Source of the DNA: Desulfitobacterium_A sp035539115
GTDB taxonomy: Bacteria > Bacillota > Desulfitobacteriia > Desulfitobacteriales > Desulfitobacteriaceae
Length of the DNA stretch: 64,000 nucleotides
Reading direction: 5' to 3'
NCBI RefSeq assembly: GCF_035539115.1
Contig: NZ_DATLJA010000086.1
Location: 74,732-138,731 of the forward strand
Within the stretch, counting starts at the first letter, position 1. Each line of letters opens with the position of its first letter. Below, piece by piece: positions 8,395 through 15,544 of this stretch. Made by a program: the position numbers and the translations under genes. The notes under the pieces are model-generated. The model ran no database searches and had not been told where the DNA came from. It saw only the letters and a program-made list of their open reading frames with translations.

Positions 8395-8582
8395 CGAATA
8401 AGACGTCCCGTAATGGTTAAAATTGAGATTGGTCCTTTATGATGGCTGCAGCACAGGCGAAGGTTAGCCATTGAGACTAATCTCAGAAATGAAATCAATG
8501 GTATAAGCATAGGCTATTGAAATATAGGGTATGGGAACTTAAACTTCATTTGATTTTAAGGACCCATACCCTTATTTTTATT
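8395..8582 (+). repeat. Structured repeat family A, copy 3
   Basis: A shorter copy lacking the 5' block: TAATGGTTAAAATTGAGATT, GGTCC, ATGATGGCTGCAGCACAGGC, then the hairpin 8526-8572 with arms AGGGTATGGG and CCCATACCCT and a 3' TTATTTTTATT. The hairpin can serve as the terminator of the aminotransferase operon. The rest of 8328-8690 holds no gene. Confidence 0.7.
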
Positions 8583-8690
8583 AAAGCAATATTTTAGATC
8601 GTATTGGTAGAAAAAATGTTTGATTATTAAAAGGCGGACGGAGAACCCTGGCGACACTATCATCACTTTCTTCTTTTTTGTTTAAATCAC

Positions 8691-8721
8691 TTGACTTGGA
8701 GTGTACTCTAAGTGCTAGACT
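8691..8721 (+). promoter_or_regulatory. MerR-type promoter with 19-bp spacer
   Basis: TTGACT (8691-8696) and TAGACT (8716-8721) are separated by 19 bp instead of 17. The spacer carries the dyad ACTTGGAGT-GT-ACTCTAAGT. A long spacer with a central dyad of this form is characteristic of promoters twisted open by MerR-family activators of the aldehyde/redox-stress type. It faces the alcohol dehydrogenase gene 45 bp downstream. No cognate MerR gene is adjacent. Confidence 0.75.
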
Positions 8722-8766
8722 TTTTTTGAGCTAAAAAAGATCGAGATGGATAAGGAGTGAAGGATT

Positions 8767-9936
8767 ATGGGCTTTAATATGTATGTACCCACAAGAGCAT
8801 TATTTGGAGCGGGTCGATTAAATGATTTAAATGGTGTGAAAATGCCGGGTAAGAAGGCAATGGTTGTAATCTCGAATGGAAAATCAACAAAAGAGAATGG
8901 ATATCTTGCAAGGACAGAGGAACAGCTTCGTATAGCAGGAGTAGAAACAGTTGTATTTGACAAGGTAGAGGCCAATCCATTAAAGACAACGGTTATGGAA
9001 GGAGCTGCTTATGCAAAAGAGAATCAGTGTGATTTCATTGTTGCCTTAGGTGGTGGAAGCTGTATGGATGCCTCAAAAGCAATGGCACTCATGGTAACAA
9101 ACGAGGGCGATCTTTGGGATTATGTGAAATCGGGAACAGGCAAAGGGAAGCCAATTACTGTGAAGCCGCTTCCGGTGATAGCCATAACAACGACTGCCGG
9201 TACGGGTTCTGAAACTGATTTTGGCGGTGTGATTACCAATGCCGAGACAAATGAGAAAACAGGAATTGTGGATGAAACGTTATTTCCCGTATTAGCCATT
9301 GTTGATCCAGAACTTATGTGTACGGTGCCGCCTAAATTTACGGCATATCAGGGATTTGATGCGTTGTTCCATAGTGTCGAGGGTTATATTTCTCTGAAAG
9401 CAAATTTGATGAGTGACATGGTAGGAATTACGGCAATAGAAAATGTCAGCCGCAATCTTGCAAAAACAGTCCAGACTGGCAATGACTTAGAAGCAAGAGA
9501 AAAAGTTGCTTTTGGAAATTATTTATCCGGAATCGAAATGTGCGTGGGTTCCACTTCCAGCCAGCATTCCTTAGAACATGCCATGAGTGCTTATCATCAG
9601 GAACTGCCCCATGGTGCAGGTCTTATCATGCTGAGCAAGGCGTATTTTACACATTTCATAAACAAGCATGTGTGCGATGACCGATTTGTTCGTATGGCTA
9701 AGGCAATGGGAATGGAAGAGGCTAGCGAGCCGATAGATTTTATGACCATGCTTATCAAGTTACAGGAAGATTGTGGCGTAGCAGATTTGAAGATGTCCGA
9801 TTATGGAATTAAACCGGAAGAATTTGAGACAATGGCAAAAAATGCGAAGGATACTATGGGCGGATTATTTATGTGTGATAGAACACCCTTAAGTGTTGAA
9901 GACTGTGTTGATATTTATACAAAATCATACAAATAA
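8767..9936 (+). CDS. Iron-containing alcohol dehydrogenase
   Basis: A 389-residue group III (iron-dependent) alcohol dehydrogenase. The NAD(P) region is GGGSCMDASKAMAL. Metal ligands are recognisable: Asp in AIVDPELM, His in GFDALFHSVEG, His in SSQHSLEHAMSA and His in ELPHGAGL. The family interconverts alcohols or diols and aldehydes or ketones with NAD(P)H. The MerR-type promoter and the following cupin, flavodoxin and carboxymuconolactone-decarboxylase-like genes suggest an electrophile or aldehyde stress operon. RBS AAGGAG precedes the ATG. Confidence 0.92.
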   Translation: MGFNMYVPTRALFGAGRLNDLNGVKMPGKKAMVVISNGKSTKENGYLARTEEQLRIAGVETVVFDKVEANPLKTTVMEGAAYAKENQCDFIVALGGGSCMDASKAMALMVTNEGDLWDYVKSGTGKGKPITVKPLPVIAITTTAGTGSETDFGGVITNAETNEKTGIVDETLFPVLAIVDPELMCTVPPKFTAYQGFDALFHSVEGYISLKANLMSDMVGITAIENVSRNLAKTVQTGNDLEAREKVAFGNYLSGIEMCVGSTSSQHSLEHAMSAYHQELPHGAGLIMLSKAYFTHFINKHVCDDRFVRMAKAMGMEEASEPIDFMTMLIKLQEDCGVADLKMSDYGIKPEEFETMAKNAKDTMGGLFMCDRTPLSVEDCVDIYTKSYK

Positions 9937-9962
9937 TTATAAAAATTAGGAGGACAAGAACA

Positions 9963-10389
9963 ATGAGTGAATCAAATGATTTAAGCAATAGCGTTATTTC
10001 CCCAGTTGGAGAAAAGTTTTAAAGTACTCTAACTTCATAGGAACAGTATGGCTTAACATGCGGACACCTTTTGGGACTGCGTGTCCTATTGGAAACGTAA
10101 CTTTTGAACCGGGATGCCGCAATAACTGGCATGTCCACGCGGGTGGTCAGATCCTGCTTGTTACCGGTGGCAGAGGCTATTATCAGGAAGAGGAAAATCC
10201 AGCACAGGAACTCCATCCAGGTGATGTAGTTCAGATTCCTGCTGATGTAAAGCACTGGCATGGTGCAGCACCTGACAGCTGGTTTGTGCACCTTGCTGTT
10301 GAGGTGAATCCGGAAAAGGGACCGACTAAATGGCATATCCAGTAACAGGTCCACGTTACAGTGCCAATGAGAGTAAGTTTGTAAAATAA
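9963..10389 (+). pseudogene. Cupin-domain protein, two frameshifts
   Basis: Starts ATG 9963 after AGGAGGA and reads MSESNDLSNSVISPVGEKF before a stop. Adding one T to the T4 run at 10017-10020 restores FLKYSNFIGTVWLNM and the cupin barrel (CRNNWHVHAGGQILLVTGG, then HPGDVVQIPADVKHWHGA, metal-binding His residues present). Near 10341 a second one-base loss causes a stop after KWHIQ; in the other frame the natural C-terminus VTGPRYSANESKFVK follows to 10389. Both breaks are single-base losses, so genuine decay and sequencing error are both possible. Single-domain cupins of this sort accompany aldehyde-stress dehydrogenases. Confidence 0.8.
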
Positions 10390-10422
10390 TAATCAAAAAA
10401 GTAGAAGTGAGGAATACTTCGA

Positions 10423-10956
10423 ATGAATTTAAAAGAGGCGAAAATCCTGGGAGCCTATTTCTCTCACGCAGGAAATAATTATGTGAGTGGAAAGATTGTC
10501 AATCTACCGGTGGGTAATACGGAAGTGGTTGCGAAGATGATTCAGGAAATGACAGGATGTGATATATCTAAGATAGAAGCAGTGAATCCCTATCCCAAAG
10601 ATTATAATGAAACAACACATGCAGCACTTAAGGAACAGAAGGATAATGCCAGACTGGAGCTTACTGCCCATGTAGAAAATATGGACGCTTATGATGTAAT
10701 AATCTTAGGCTATCCCAACTGGTGGGGAACCTTTCCAATGGCGGTGTTTACCTTTTTAGAGGAATATGATTTTTCCAGAAAGACCATCCTTCCATTCTGC
10801 ACTCATGAAGGAAGTGGAATGGGACGAAGTGAAAGTGACATCAAAAAGCTTTGCCCAAACGCCAATGTTTTAAGTGGCCTGCCAATCAAAGGTAGTGGTG
10901 TGCAAGGAACTGAAAAAGCGGTATCGCAGTGGCTTGAAAAATCAGGTATTCTCTAA
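10423..10956 (+). CDS. Flavodoxin-like protein
   Basis: A 177-residue flavodoxin_4-like protein. The N-terminal AYFSHAGNNY...VGNTEVVAKMI is the FMN phosphate-binding loop, DVIILGYPNWWGTFPM is the isoalloxazine-side loop and LPFCTHEGSGMG closes the site. It should carry electrons or reduce quinones as a cytoplasmic FMN protein. It belongs to the alcohol dehydrogenase, cupin and CMD gene string and is probably under the same MerR-type promoter. Confidence 0.88.
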   Translation: MNLKEAKILGAYFSHAGNNYVSGKIVNLPVGNTEVVAKMIQEMTGCDISKIEAVNPYPKDYNETTHAALKEQKDNARLELTAHVENMDAYDVIILGYPNWWGTFPMAVFTFLEEYDFSRKTILPFCTHEGSGMGRSESDIKKLCPNANVLSGLPIKGSGVQGTEKAVSQWLEKSGIL

Positions 10957-10988
10957 ACAGAAATCATTTTATAGTTAGGAGGCAGTTT

Positions 10989-11066
10989 ATGAGTATTAGT
11001 GAAACAGCTAACAAAAATCATGAGGAATTATTTCCAAATCATAAATCAACATTAAAAGTAACAGAT
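10989..11066 (+). pseudogene. Carboxymuconolactone-decarboxylase-like gene truncated by IS
   Basis: AGGAGG precedes ATG 10989 and 26 codons read MSISETANKNHEELF... up to VTD, resembling the N-terminus of CMD/AhpD-like proteins that sit in this operon type. The IS begins at 11067 and the chimeric frame stops 9 codons inside it. No continuation is visible beyond the other IS end at 12588, so the remainder was lost. The family call rests on a short N-terminus and on context. Confidence 0.6.
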
Positions 11067-12588
11067 CTCAACTTTCGCAGCTACAATCAGTAAGATAAAC
11101 CCTGATATAAGCGGGTAGAGCCATGATCCATTGATGGAGTTGACTTTTAATTAATTTGTTTAACTTCTTTCCAACTTTTTCGGAAACATCATTAAGGATA
11201 TCCAATAACTGTTGTAGTGCAACTGCCCAATCCAGCTCACTAACCTCATCACATAATAATGAAAAGAGTCCTCCTAGCGTTCGGTCATCCGTGTTTTGCC
11301 GATGCTGCCAAGCAAGCAGGATATATCGTGTATAAACGATGGTCGTATGGCTAATCAGCATATCATAGGAACGTCCTTGGAACTCCTTCTGTAGTTTAAG
11401 AAACGATTTTGTGCATTTAAAAAATGTCTCTATATCCCAACGCATGCTGTAAATGCGGATGATTTCTTCTTCCGTTAAGGTGCAATCGGTACTCAGTATA
11501 GCTAACCATTCATTTCTATTGGTTCGATGACGAACAAACACGACAAGCATAGGCATTCCAGGTACCATCTGAGTTCGAATGGAACGGAGGATTCCTTTGG
11601 TTTTTCCCTGTACTGGAGTGGCAGCACAGTAAAGTTCTTTGAGAGATAACTTCTTGCCGTTCACTAAATACCGCTGATTCGTAGGCTTAACCATACCAAT
11701 GACATCTAAGCAACGCTGAGTAATCGCACCAATGAGTGGAGCGTAGGTAAACCAACTATCCATTAACACATAAGATGCCGTCATTCCGGTTGCCAAGGCT
11801 TGATCAATCATGATCGGAATTAACTCTGGAGCATGTTTTAACGCTTCCAATCGCCGTTTATATCCTGACGTACGTTTATCAATTTTATCTGAAATTCCAT
11901 TGATCTGAGCCTTTGGTGAACTAAGCAAGGAGAAATCCACGGGAATGAACGTATGTCCGTCCGACCACCCTAACGTGAGCATGCGAAATCCATTATAGTA
12001 GCAATGCTTGGCGTGATCCCAATACTTCGCGAGAAGTTCAACCGACTTACTCCTGTTTCGCTCAAACATGGAATCATCAACAATAAAAGCCGTTACGCGC
12101 TGATTTGATGTTAAAGAGCAAACTTTTTTAACCGTTTCCGCACTTAAAGCGGTAAGGAAGCGACGCCAAGCATAGCCCGAATGGTTTAAGAAACGATAAA
12201 CGGCATCTTTGCCAGGAAATAACTCACCTCGCTCAGTTTCAAGAAGGCGAAACCAGTTTTTGTGGTGGAAAATCAAAACAAAAATAATTTGGAAGAGATA
12301 GGCACAACTAAAGCCAAATTTCTTCTTAAAACCTGAGTTTCTTAGATGTTGAAGAACTTTTAATTCCTTAAATGCTGGTTGAATCTCTTTTGGTAGTTGA
12401 TTTTTCTGTTCCTTTTGCGCTATCATTATCAAGTAGAAGACACCTCTTTTTCTATTTGGTAGTGGGTTCTTATCAAATTCACTATACCAAAGAAATGAGG
12501 TGTTTTCTATGTCAATGAGTATATTTGATGACTATTTTTCCCTTTAACACCAAGGTTTTAAGCAAACTTTCGCTCTGCGAAAGTTGAG
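11067..12588 (-). mobile_element. Complete IS4-family insertion sequence (1522 bp)
   Basis: Bounded by perfect 14-bp inverted repeats, CTCAACTTTCGCAG at 11067-11080 and CTGCGAAAGTTGAG at 12575-12588, around one transposase gene. No target-site duplication is evident (flanks CAGAT and TTAAT), which with the missing gene remainder points to a deletion after insertion. Confidence 0.92.
11068..12432 (-). CDS. IS4-family DDE transposase
   Basis: 454 residues. The catalytic triad is visible: Asp in AFIVDDSMFE, Asp in VLMDSWFTY, and the C-terminal Y-x2-R-x3-E-x6-K signature in YSMRWDIETFFKCTK, which is diagnostic of the IS4 family. The last codons and the stop are encoded within the inverted repeat. 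The frame is intact, so the element may still be active. It is transcribed opposite to the operon it interrupts. Confidence 0.93.
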   Translation of the reverse strand: MIMIAQKEQKNQLPKEIQPAFKELKVLQHLRNSGFKKKFGFSCAYLFQIIFVLIFHHKNWFRLLETERGELFPGKDAVYRFLNHSGYAWRRFLTALSAETVKKVCSLTSNQRVTAFIVDDSMFERNRSKSVELLAKYWDHAKHCYYNGFRMLTLGWSDGHTFIPVDFSLLSSPKAQINGISDKIDKRTSGYKRRLEALKHAPELIPIMIDQALATGMTASYVLMDSWFTYAPLIGAITQRCLDVIGMVKPTNQRYLVNGKKLSLKELYCAATPVQGKTKGILRSIRTQMVPGMPMLVVFVRHRTNRNEWLAILSTDCTLTEEEIIRIYSMRWDIETFFKCTKSFLKLQKEFQGRSYDMLISHTTIVYTRYILLAWQHRQNTDDRTLGGLFSLLCDEVSELDWAVALQQLLDILNDVSEKVGKKLNKLIKSQLHQWIMALPAYIRVYLTDCSCES

Positions 12589-12593
12589 TTAAT

Positions 12594-12628
12594 AAGAGCT
12601 CGGGACATTAGTAGCCCCGAGCTCTTTT
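12594..12628 (+). terminator. Intrinsic terminator
   Basis: AAGAGCTCGGG pairs with CCCGAGCTCTT and a T4 run follows. It sits six bases beyond the IS end and was probably the terminator of the alcohol dehydrogenase operon, supporting loss of the end of the last gene. Confidence 0.75.
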
Positions 12629-12684
12629 GATATTTCTATCGAATATTCCTTCAAAAATAGTAAAAAAGCTTTATAATTAAAGTT

Positions 12685-12811
12685 AAGCGATTTATAGTTA
12701 TGCGAATAAAGGGATGTAAGCCTGAAATACTACGAAAATAGTAAAGAAGAAGAGTCCCCGAAGGGGTAGCCGATAAGCGGAAATTTGTCAGGCCCAGGAT
12801 GTGAAAGTAAA
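12685..12811 (+). promoter_or_regulatory. Structured 5' leader of the MFS gene, possible riboswitch
   Basis: The 5' leader contains GCCTGA near 12718 and TCAGGC near 12788 that can form a closing stem around TACTA/TAGTA and CCCC-GAA-GGGG hairpins and a CCGATAAGCGG segment, a three-way-junction layout. It ends just before the AAGGTGG ribosome site. I could not match it to a riboswitch class I know. Confidence 0.35.
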
Positions 12812-12824
12812 AAGGTGGTAAAAA

Positions 12825-14189
12825 ATGTTGAGTATCGCTTCTCGTATTGACAGATTGCCCCATACTCCGATGTTATGGAAAATCCTATTTTTGGCGGGTA
12901 TTGGTTGGTTGTTTGATGCTATGGACCAAGGCATGGTGTCCGGGGTTATGGCGGCAATCGGCAAGGACTGGGTGCTAACCACAGGACAATTGGGTCTGCT
13001 CGGTAGTTCAGGTATGGCGGGCATGGCCTTAGGGGCAGCTCTAGCAGGCATTGCCGCAGACAAATGGGGTCGAAGAATAGTCATTATGTGGACATTAATT
13101 ATTTATGGCGTAGCCAGTTTCCTTTCCGGTTTTTCGGTCAATTATCCCATGCTTCTAGTATTAAGGTTCCTGACAGGTCTTGGTTTGGGAGGCGAATTAC
13201 CCGCTGCATCAACTTTGGTCAGCGAATTTTCACCGACCAAAGTACGAGGCCGTAATGTTATTTTACTTGAAAGCTTCTGGGCTTGGGGCTGGATTGCAGC
13301 CGCCCTTGTTGCTTATTTGCTCATTCCGGTTTATGGCTGGCGGATGGCCTTTTGGGTCGGTGCGGTGCCTGCGCTTTTTGCCGCTTATTTCAGGAGGGCT
13401 GTCCCGGAATCGCCGCGTTATTTGGAGTCGGTAGGAAAAACTGAAGAAGCGGATGCACTCGTAAGTATTATGGAGCAACAGGCTGGCATCACCCATAAAC
13501 TTGCAAGCGTCACCAGTGAAGGACAGAAGCTCGTAAACAATGTGCAGGTATCTTTCATGGATCTGTGGTCAAAAAAATACAGGAGGAGCACAATTGTATT
13601 GTGGGTAATCTGGTTTGGTATTAACTTTGGTTATTATGGCTTTGTCTTATGGACACCAACCTTGTTGGTAGGTAAGGGTTTTGCCTTGGTCAAAAGTTTT
13701 GAATTCACACTGATTATGTGTCTGGCACAATTACCGGGATATTTCAGCGCAGCTTATCTTGTCGAACGGATTGGACGGAAATTGCTTCTGTCGGTTTATT
13801 TTGCGGGTACAGCAGTAGCGGCCTGGTTGTTTGGACATGCAGGTAGCACAAATGAAGTCCTGATATTTGGTTGTTTGCTTTACTTCTTTAGTTTGGGCGC
13901 CTGGGGATGTGTGTATGCCTATACGCCGGAAGTATATCCGACCGTTGCTCGAGCCAGCGGTTCAGGCTGGGCTGCCGCTTTTGGCCGTGTTGGCGCGTTT
14001 ACGGCACCGTTTATCGTGCCGGTTGTTTACAATTATTATGGAAAACAGGCAGGGTATACCTATGTATTTATCATGTTGACAGCGGTATTTGCCCTCGTAT
14101 CCTTAGTTGTACTGCTTTTCGGAAAAGAAACGATGGGCAAATCACTGGAAGAGATTAGCGAGGGTGAAAAATCCCCTGCAGTAGCTTGA
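12825..14189 (+). CDS. MFS transporter (metabolite:H+ symporter / NiaP-like)
   Basis: 454 residues with about 12 hydrophobic helices. The loop 2-3 signature is GIAADKWGRRIVIM and the matching motif in the second half is VERIGRKLLLSVYF. The opening IGWLFDAMDQGMVSGVM carries the acidic DAMD segment typical of aromatic-acid/niacin-type symporters. Location is the cytoplasmic membrane. The substrate is unassigned; nicotinate, benzoate-type acids or other small carboxylates are candidates. It is preceded by a structured leader, which may regulate it. It ends 73 bp before dgt. Confidence 0.82.
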   Translation: MLSIASRIDRLPHTPMLWKILFLAGIGWLFDAMDQGMVSGVMAAIGKDWVLTTGQLGLLGSSGMAGMALGAALAGIAADKWGRRIVIMWTLIIYGVASFLSGFSVNYPMLLVLRFLTGLGLGGELPAASTLVSEFSPTKVRGRNVILLESFWAWGWIAAALVAYLLIPVYGWRMAFWVGAVPALFAAYFRRAVPESPRYLESVGKTEEADALVSIMEQQAGITHKLASVTSEGQKLVNNVQVSFMDLWSKKYRRSTIVLWVIWFGINFGYYGFVLWTPTLLVGKGFALVKSFEFTLIMCLAQLPGYFSAAYLVERIGRKLLLSVYFAGTAVAAWLFGHAGSTNEVLIFGCLLYFFSLGAWGCVYAYTPEVYPTVARASGSGWAAAFGRVGAFTAPFIVPVVYNYYGKQAGYTYVFIMLTAVFALVSLVVLLFGKETMGKSLEEISEGEKSPAVA

Positions 14190-14262
14190 ACATCGAAACC
14201 AAGGAAATAATGAGGGAAATAAGCTTTGAAACCAGAGGTCACAGGATTAAGGAGGTCTTGGC

Positions 14263-15264
14263 TTGTTAAAAAATATTCGTGAGCGAACGGAACGCGAAGA
14301 ACGGGAACGACTTTCTCTTTATGCGGCCAAGAGTGCTGAGGCAACACGTGAACGTGAAGAAGTCGAATGCACGATTCGGACTAAATTTCAGCGGGACCGT
14401 GACCGGATTTTGCATAGTAAGCCCTTTCGTCGACTTAAACATAAAACCCAGGTTTATATCGCCCCGACGGGGGATCATTATCGGACGCGAATGACCCATA
14501 GTTTGGAAGTGTCTCAGATTTGTCGGACGATTGGCCGCGGGCTTAAACTCAATGAAGATTTGATTGAGGCCATTGCTTTAGGTCATGATGTCGGGCATAC
14601 TCCTTTCGGTCACGTTGGGGAAGAAGCTTTGCGCAAGATTATCGGGTATTTTGAGCATAACGAACAATCCATCCGCATCTTGACGTGTCTAACGGGTGAT
14701 GGGGCGGGACTCAATCTCACTAAAGAAGTTTTAGATGGGGTACTTCATCATACTGGAGCAGGAATACCCTTTACCTTAGAAGGGCAAATTGTCAAAACGG
14801 GTGATCGGATCGCTTATCTTTGTCATGACTATGATGATGCTTTGCGTGCGGGATTACTCCTGCCCAGTGATCTTCCTGAGAGTGTTCGTCTCGTTTTGGG
14901 TCGTACTCCGAGCCAGATGATTTCAACCATGGTCATCGATATGATCGAAAGTTCCCAAGAGCAAGACCGAATTCATCAATCCCAACGTGTCCATGACGCG
15001 ATGCAAGAATTTCGCAAGTTTATGTTTAGTCAAGTTTATAATAGTGAAGCCTTAAAGGAAGAACGCCAGAAAGGAGAGTATGTCGTTCAGGCCTTATTTC
15101 ATTACTATCTTGAACATATTGAGCGGCTCCCCAATGATTATTTGGCTTTGGATGGCGGGGATAAGACATGTGCCGTTGTCGATTATATCTCGGGGCTTAC
15201 AGATAACTATGCCATTGCTCAGTTTCAGAATTTCTTTGTTCCCAGGTATTTCTCAAATGTTTAA
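14263..15264 (+). CDS. dgt: dGTP triphosphohydrolase-like HD-domain protein
   Basis: 333 residues starting at TTG 14263, seven bases after AAGGAGG. HD-domain metal ligands are clear: the His of RTRMTHSLEV, HDVGHTPFGHVGEEAL (~residues 107-122), and a distal Asp in VKTGDRIAYLCHDYDDA. The family hydrolyses dNTPs, mostly dGTP, to nucleoside plus tripolyphosphate and controls dNTP pools. In many clostridia this gene is directly upstream of dnaG and rpoD; here about 33 kb of purine-catabolic DNA separates them. A terminator follows. Confidence 0.9.
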   Translation: MLKNIRERTEREERERLSLYAAKSAEATREREEVECTIRTKFQRDRDRILHSKPFRRLKHKTQVYIAPTGDHYRTRMTHSLEVSQICRTIGRGLKLNEDLIEAIALGHDVGHTPFGHVGEEALRKIIGYFEHNEQSIRILTCLTGDGAGLNLTKEVLDGVLHHTGAGIPFTLEGQIVKTGDRIAYLCHDYDDALRAGLLLPSDLPESVRLVLGRTPSQMISTMVIDMIESSQEQDRIHQSQRVHDAMQEFRKFMFSQVYNSEALKEERQKGEYVVQALFHYYLEHIERLPNDYLALDGGDKTCAVVDYISGLTDNYAIAQFQNFFVPRYFSNV

Positions 15265-15288
15265 CTCTTTGAGCTAGCCGATCTTGTC

Positions 15289-15316
15289 TTAAATTGAGAT
15301 GATATTCTCAATTTAA
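15289..15316 (+). terminator. Hairpin after dgt
   Basis: TTAAATTGAGA and TCTCAATTTAA form an 11-bp perfect stem 24 bp after the dgt stop, followed by an A-rich tract rather than T; it may work with the longer repeat at 15346. Confidence 0.55.
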
Positions 15317-15345
15317 AAAGGTTACTATAATTGCCTAAAAGAAGC

Positions 15346-15394
15346 GAGAAGAGATAGCTAATTTATCAAATTGATAAATTAGCTATCTCTTCTC
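15346..15394 (+). terminator. Long inverted repeat with T-rich tail
   Basis: Arms of 24 bp (GAGAAGAGATAGC... and ...GCTATCTCTTCTC) around a single A, followed by TTTCTTTC. Probably a strong terminator that insulates the purine locus from dgt. Confidence 0.65.
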
Positions 15395-15474
15395 TTTCTT
15401 TCTGGATCACCGTAAAAGATCGTATAAGGCGAATCTGGCGTATTAAGCGAAAAAGTTCTTTGCTGGAAGAAGGT

Positions 15475-15489
15475 TGGCATAGAAATTGC
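15475..15489 (+). promoter_or_regulatory. Sigma-54 promoter before xanthine dehydrogenase operon
   Basis: TGGCAT-AGAAA-TTGC has the -24 GG and -12 GC ten bases apart, as required for sigma-54 RNA polymerase. It lies 55 bp upstream of the Mo-subunit gene. Confidence 0.75.
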
Positions 15490-15544
15490 TAGTATAGAGG
15501 TTAGAAGATTTTGCCCTAAAAAGCTCTACGACGGAGGGGAGAAA

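Noticed and set aside
8086..8442. 118-residue plus-strand ORF overlapping the second aminotransferase
   Set aside because: Shadow frame of a clear PLP enzyme; Arg/Met/Leu-rich without motif.
12685..12811. Lysine, FMN, TPP, THF or c-di-GMP riboswitch
   Set aside because: Conserved core sequences of these classes are missing, so only an unclassified leader is reported.
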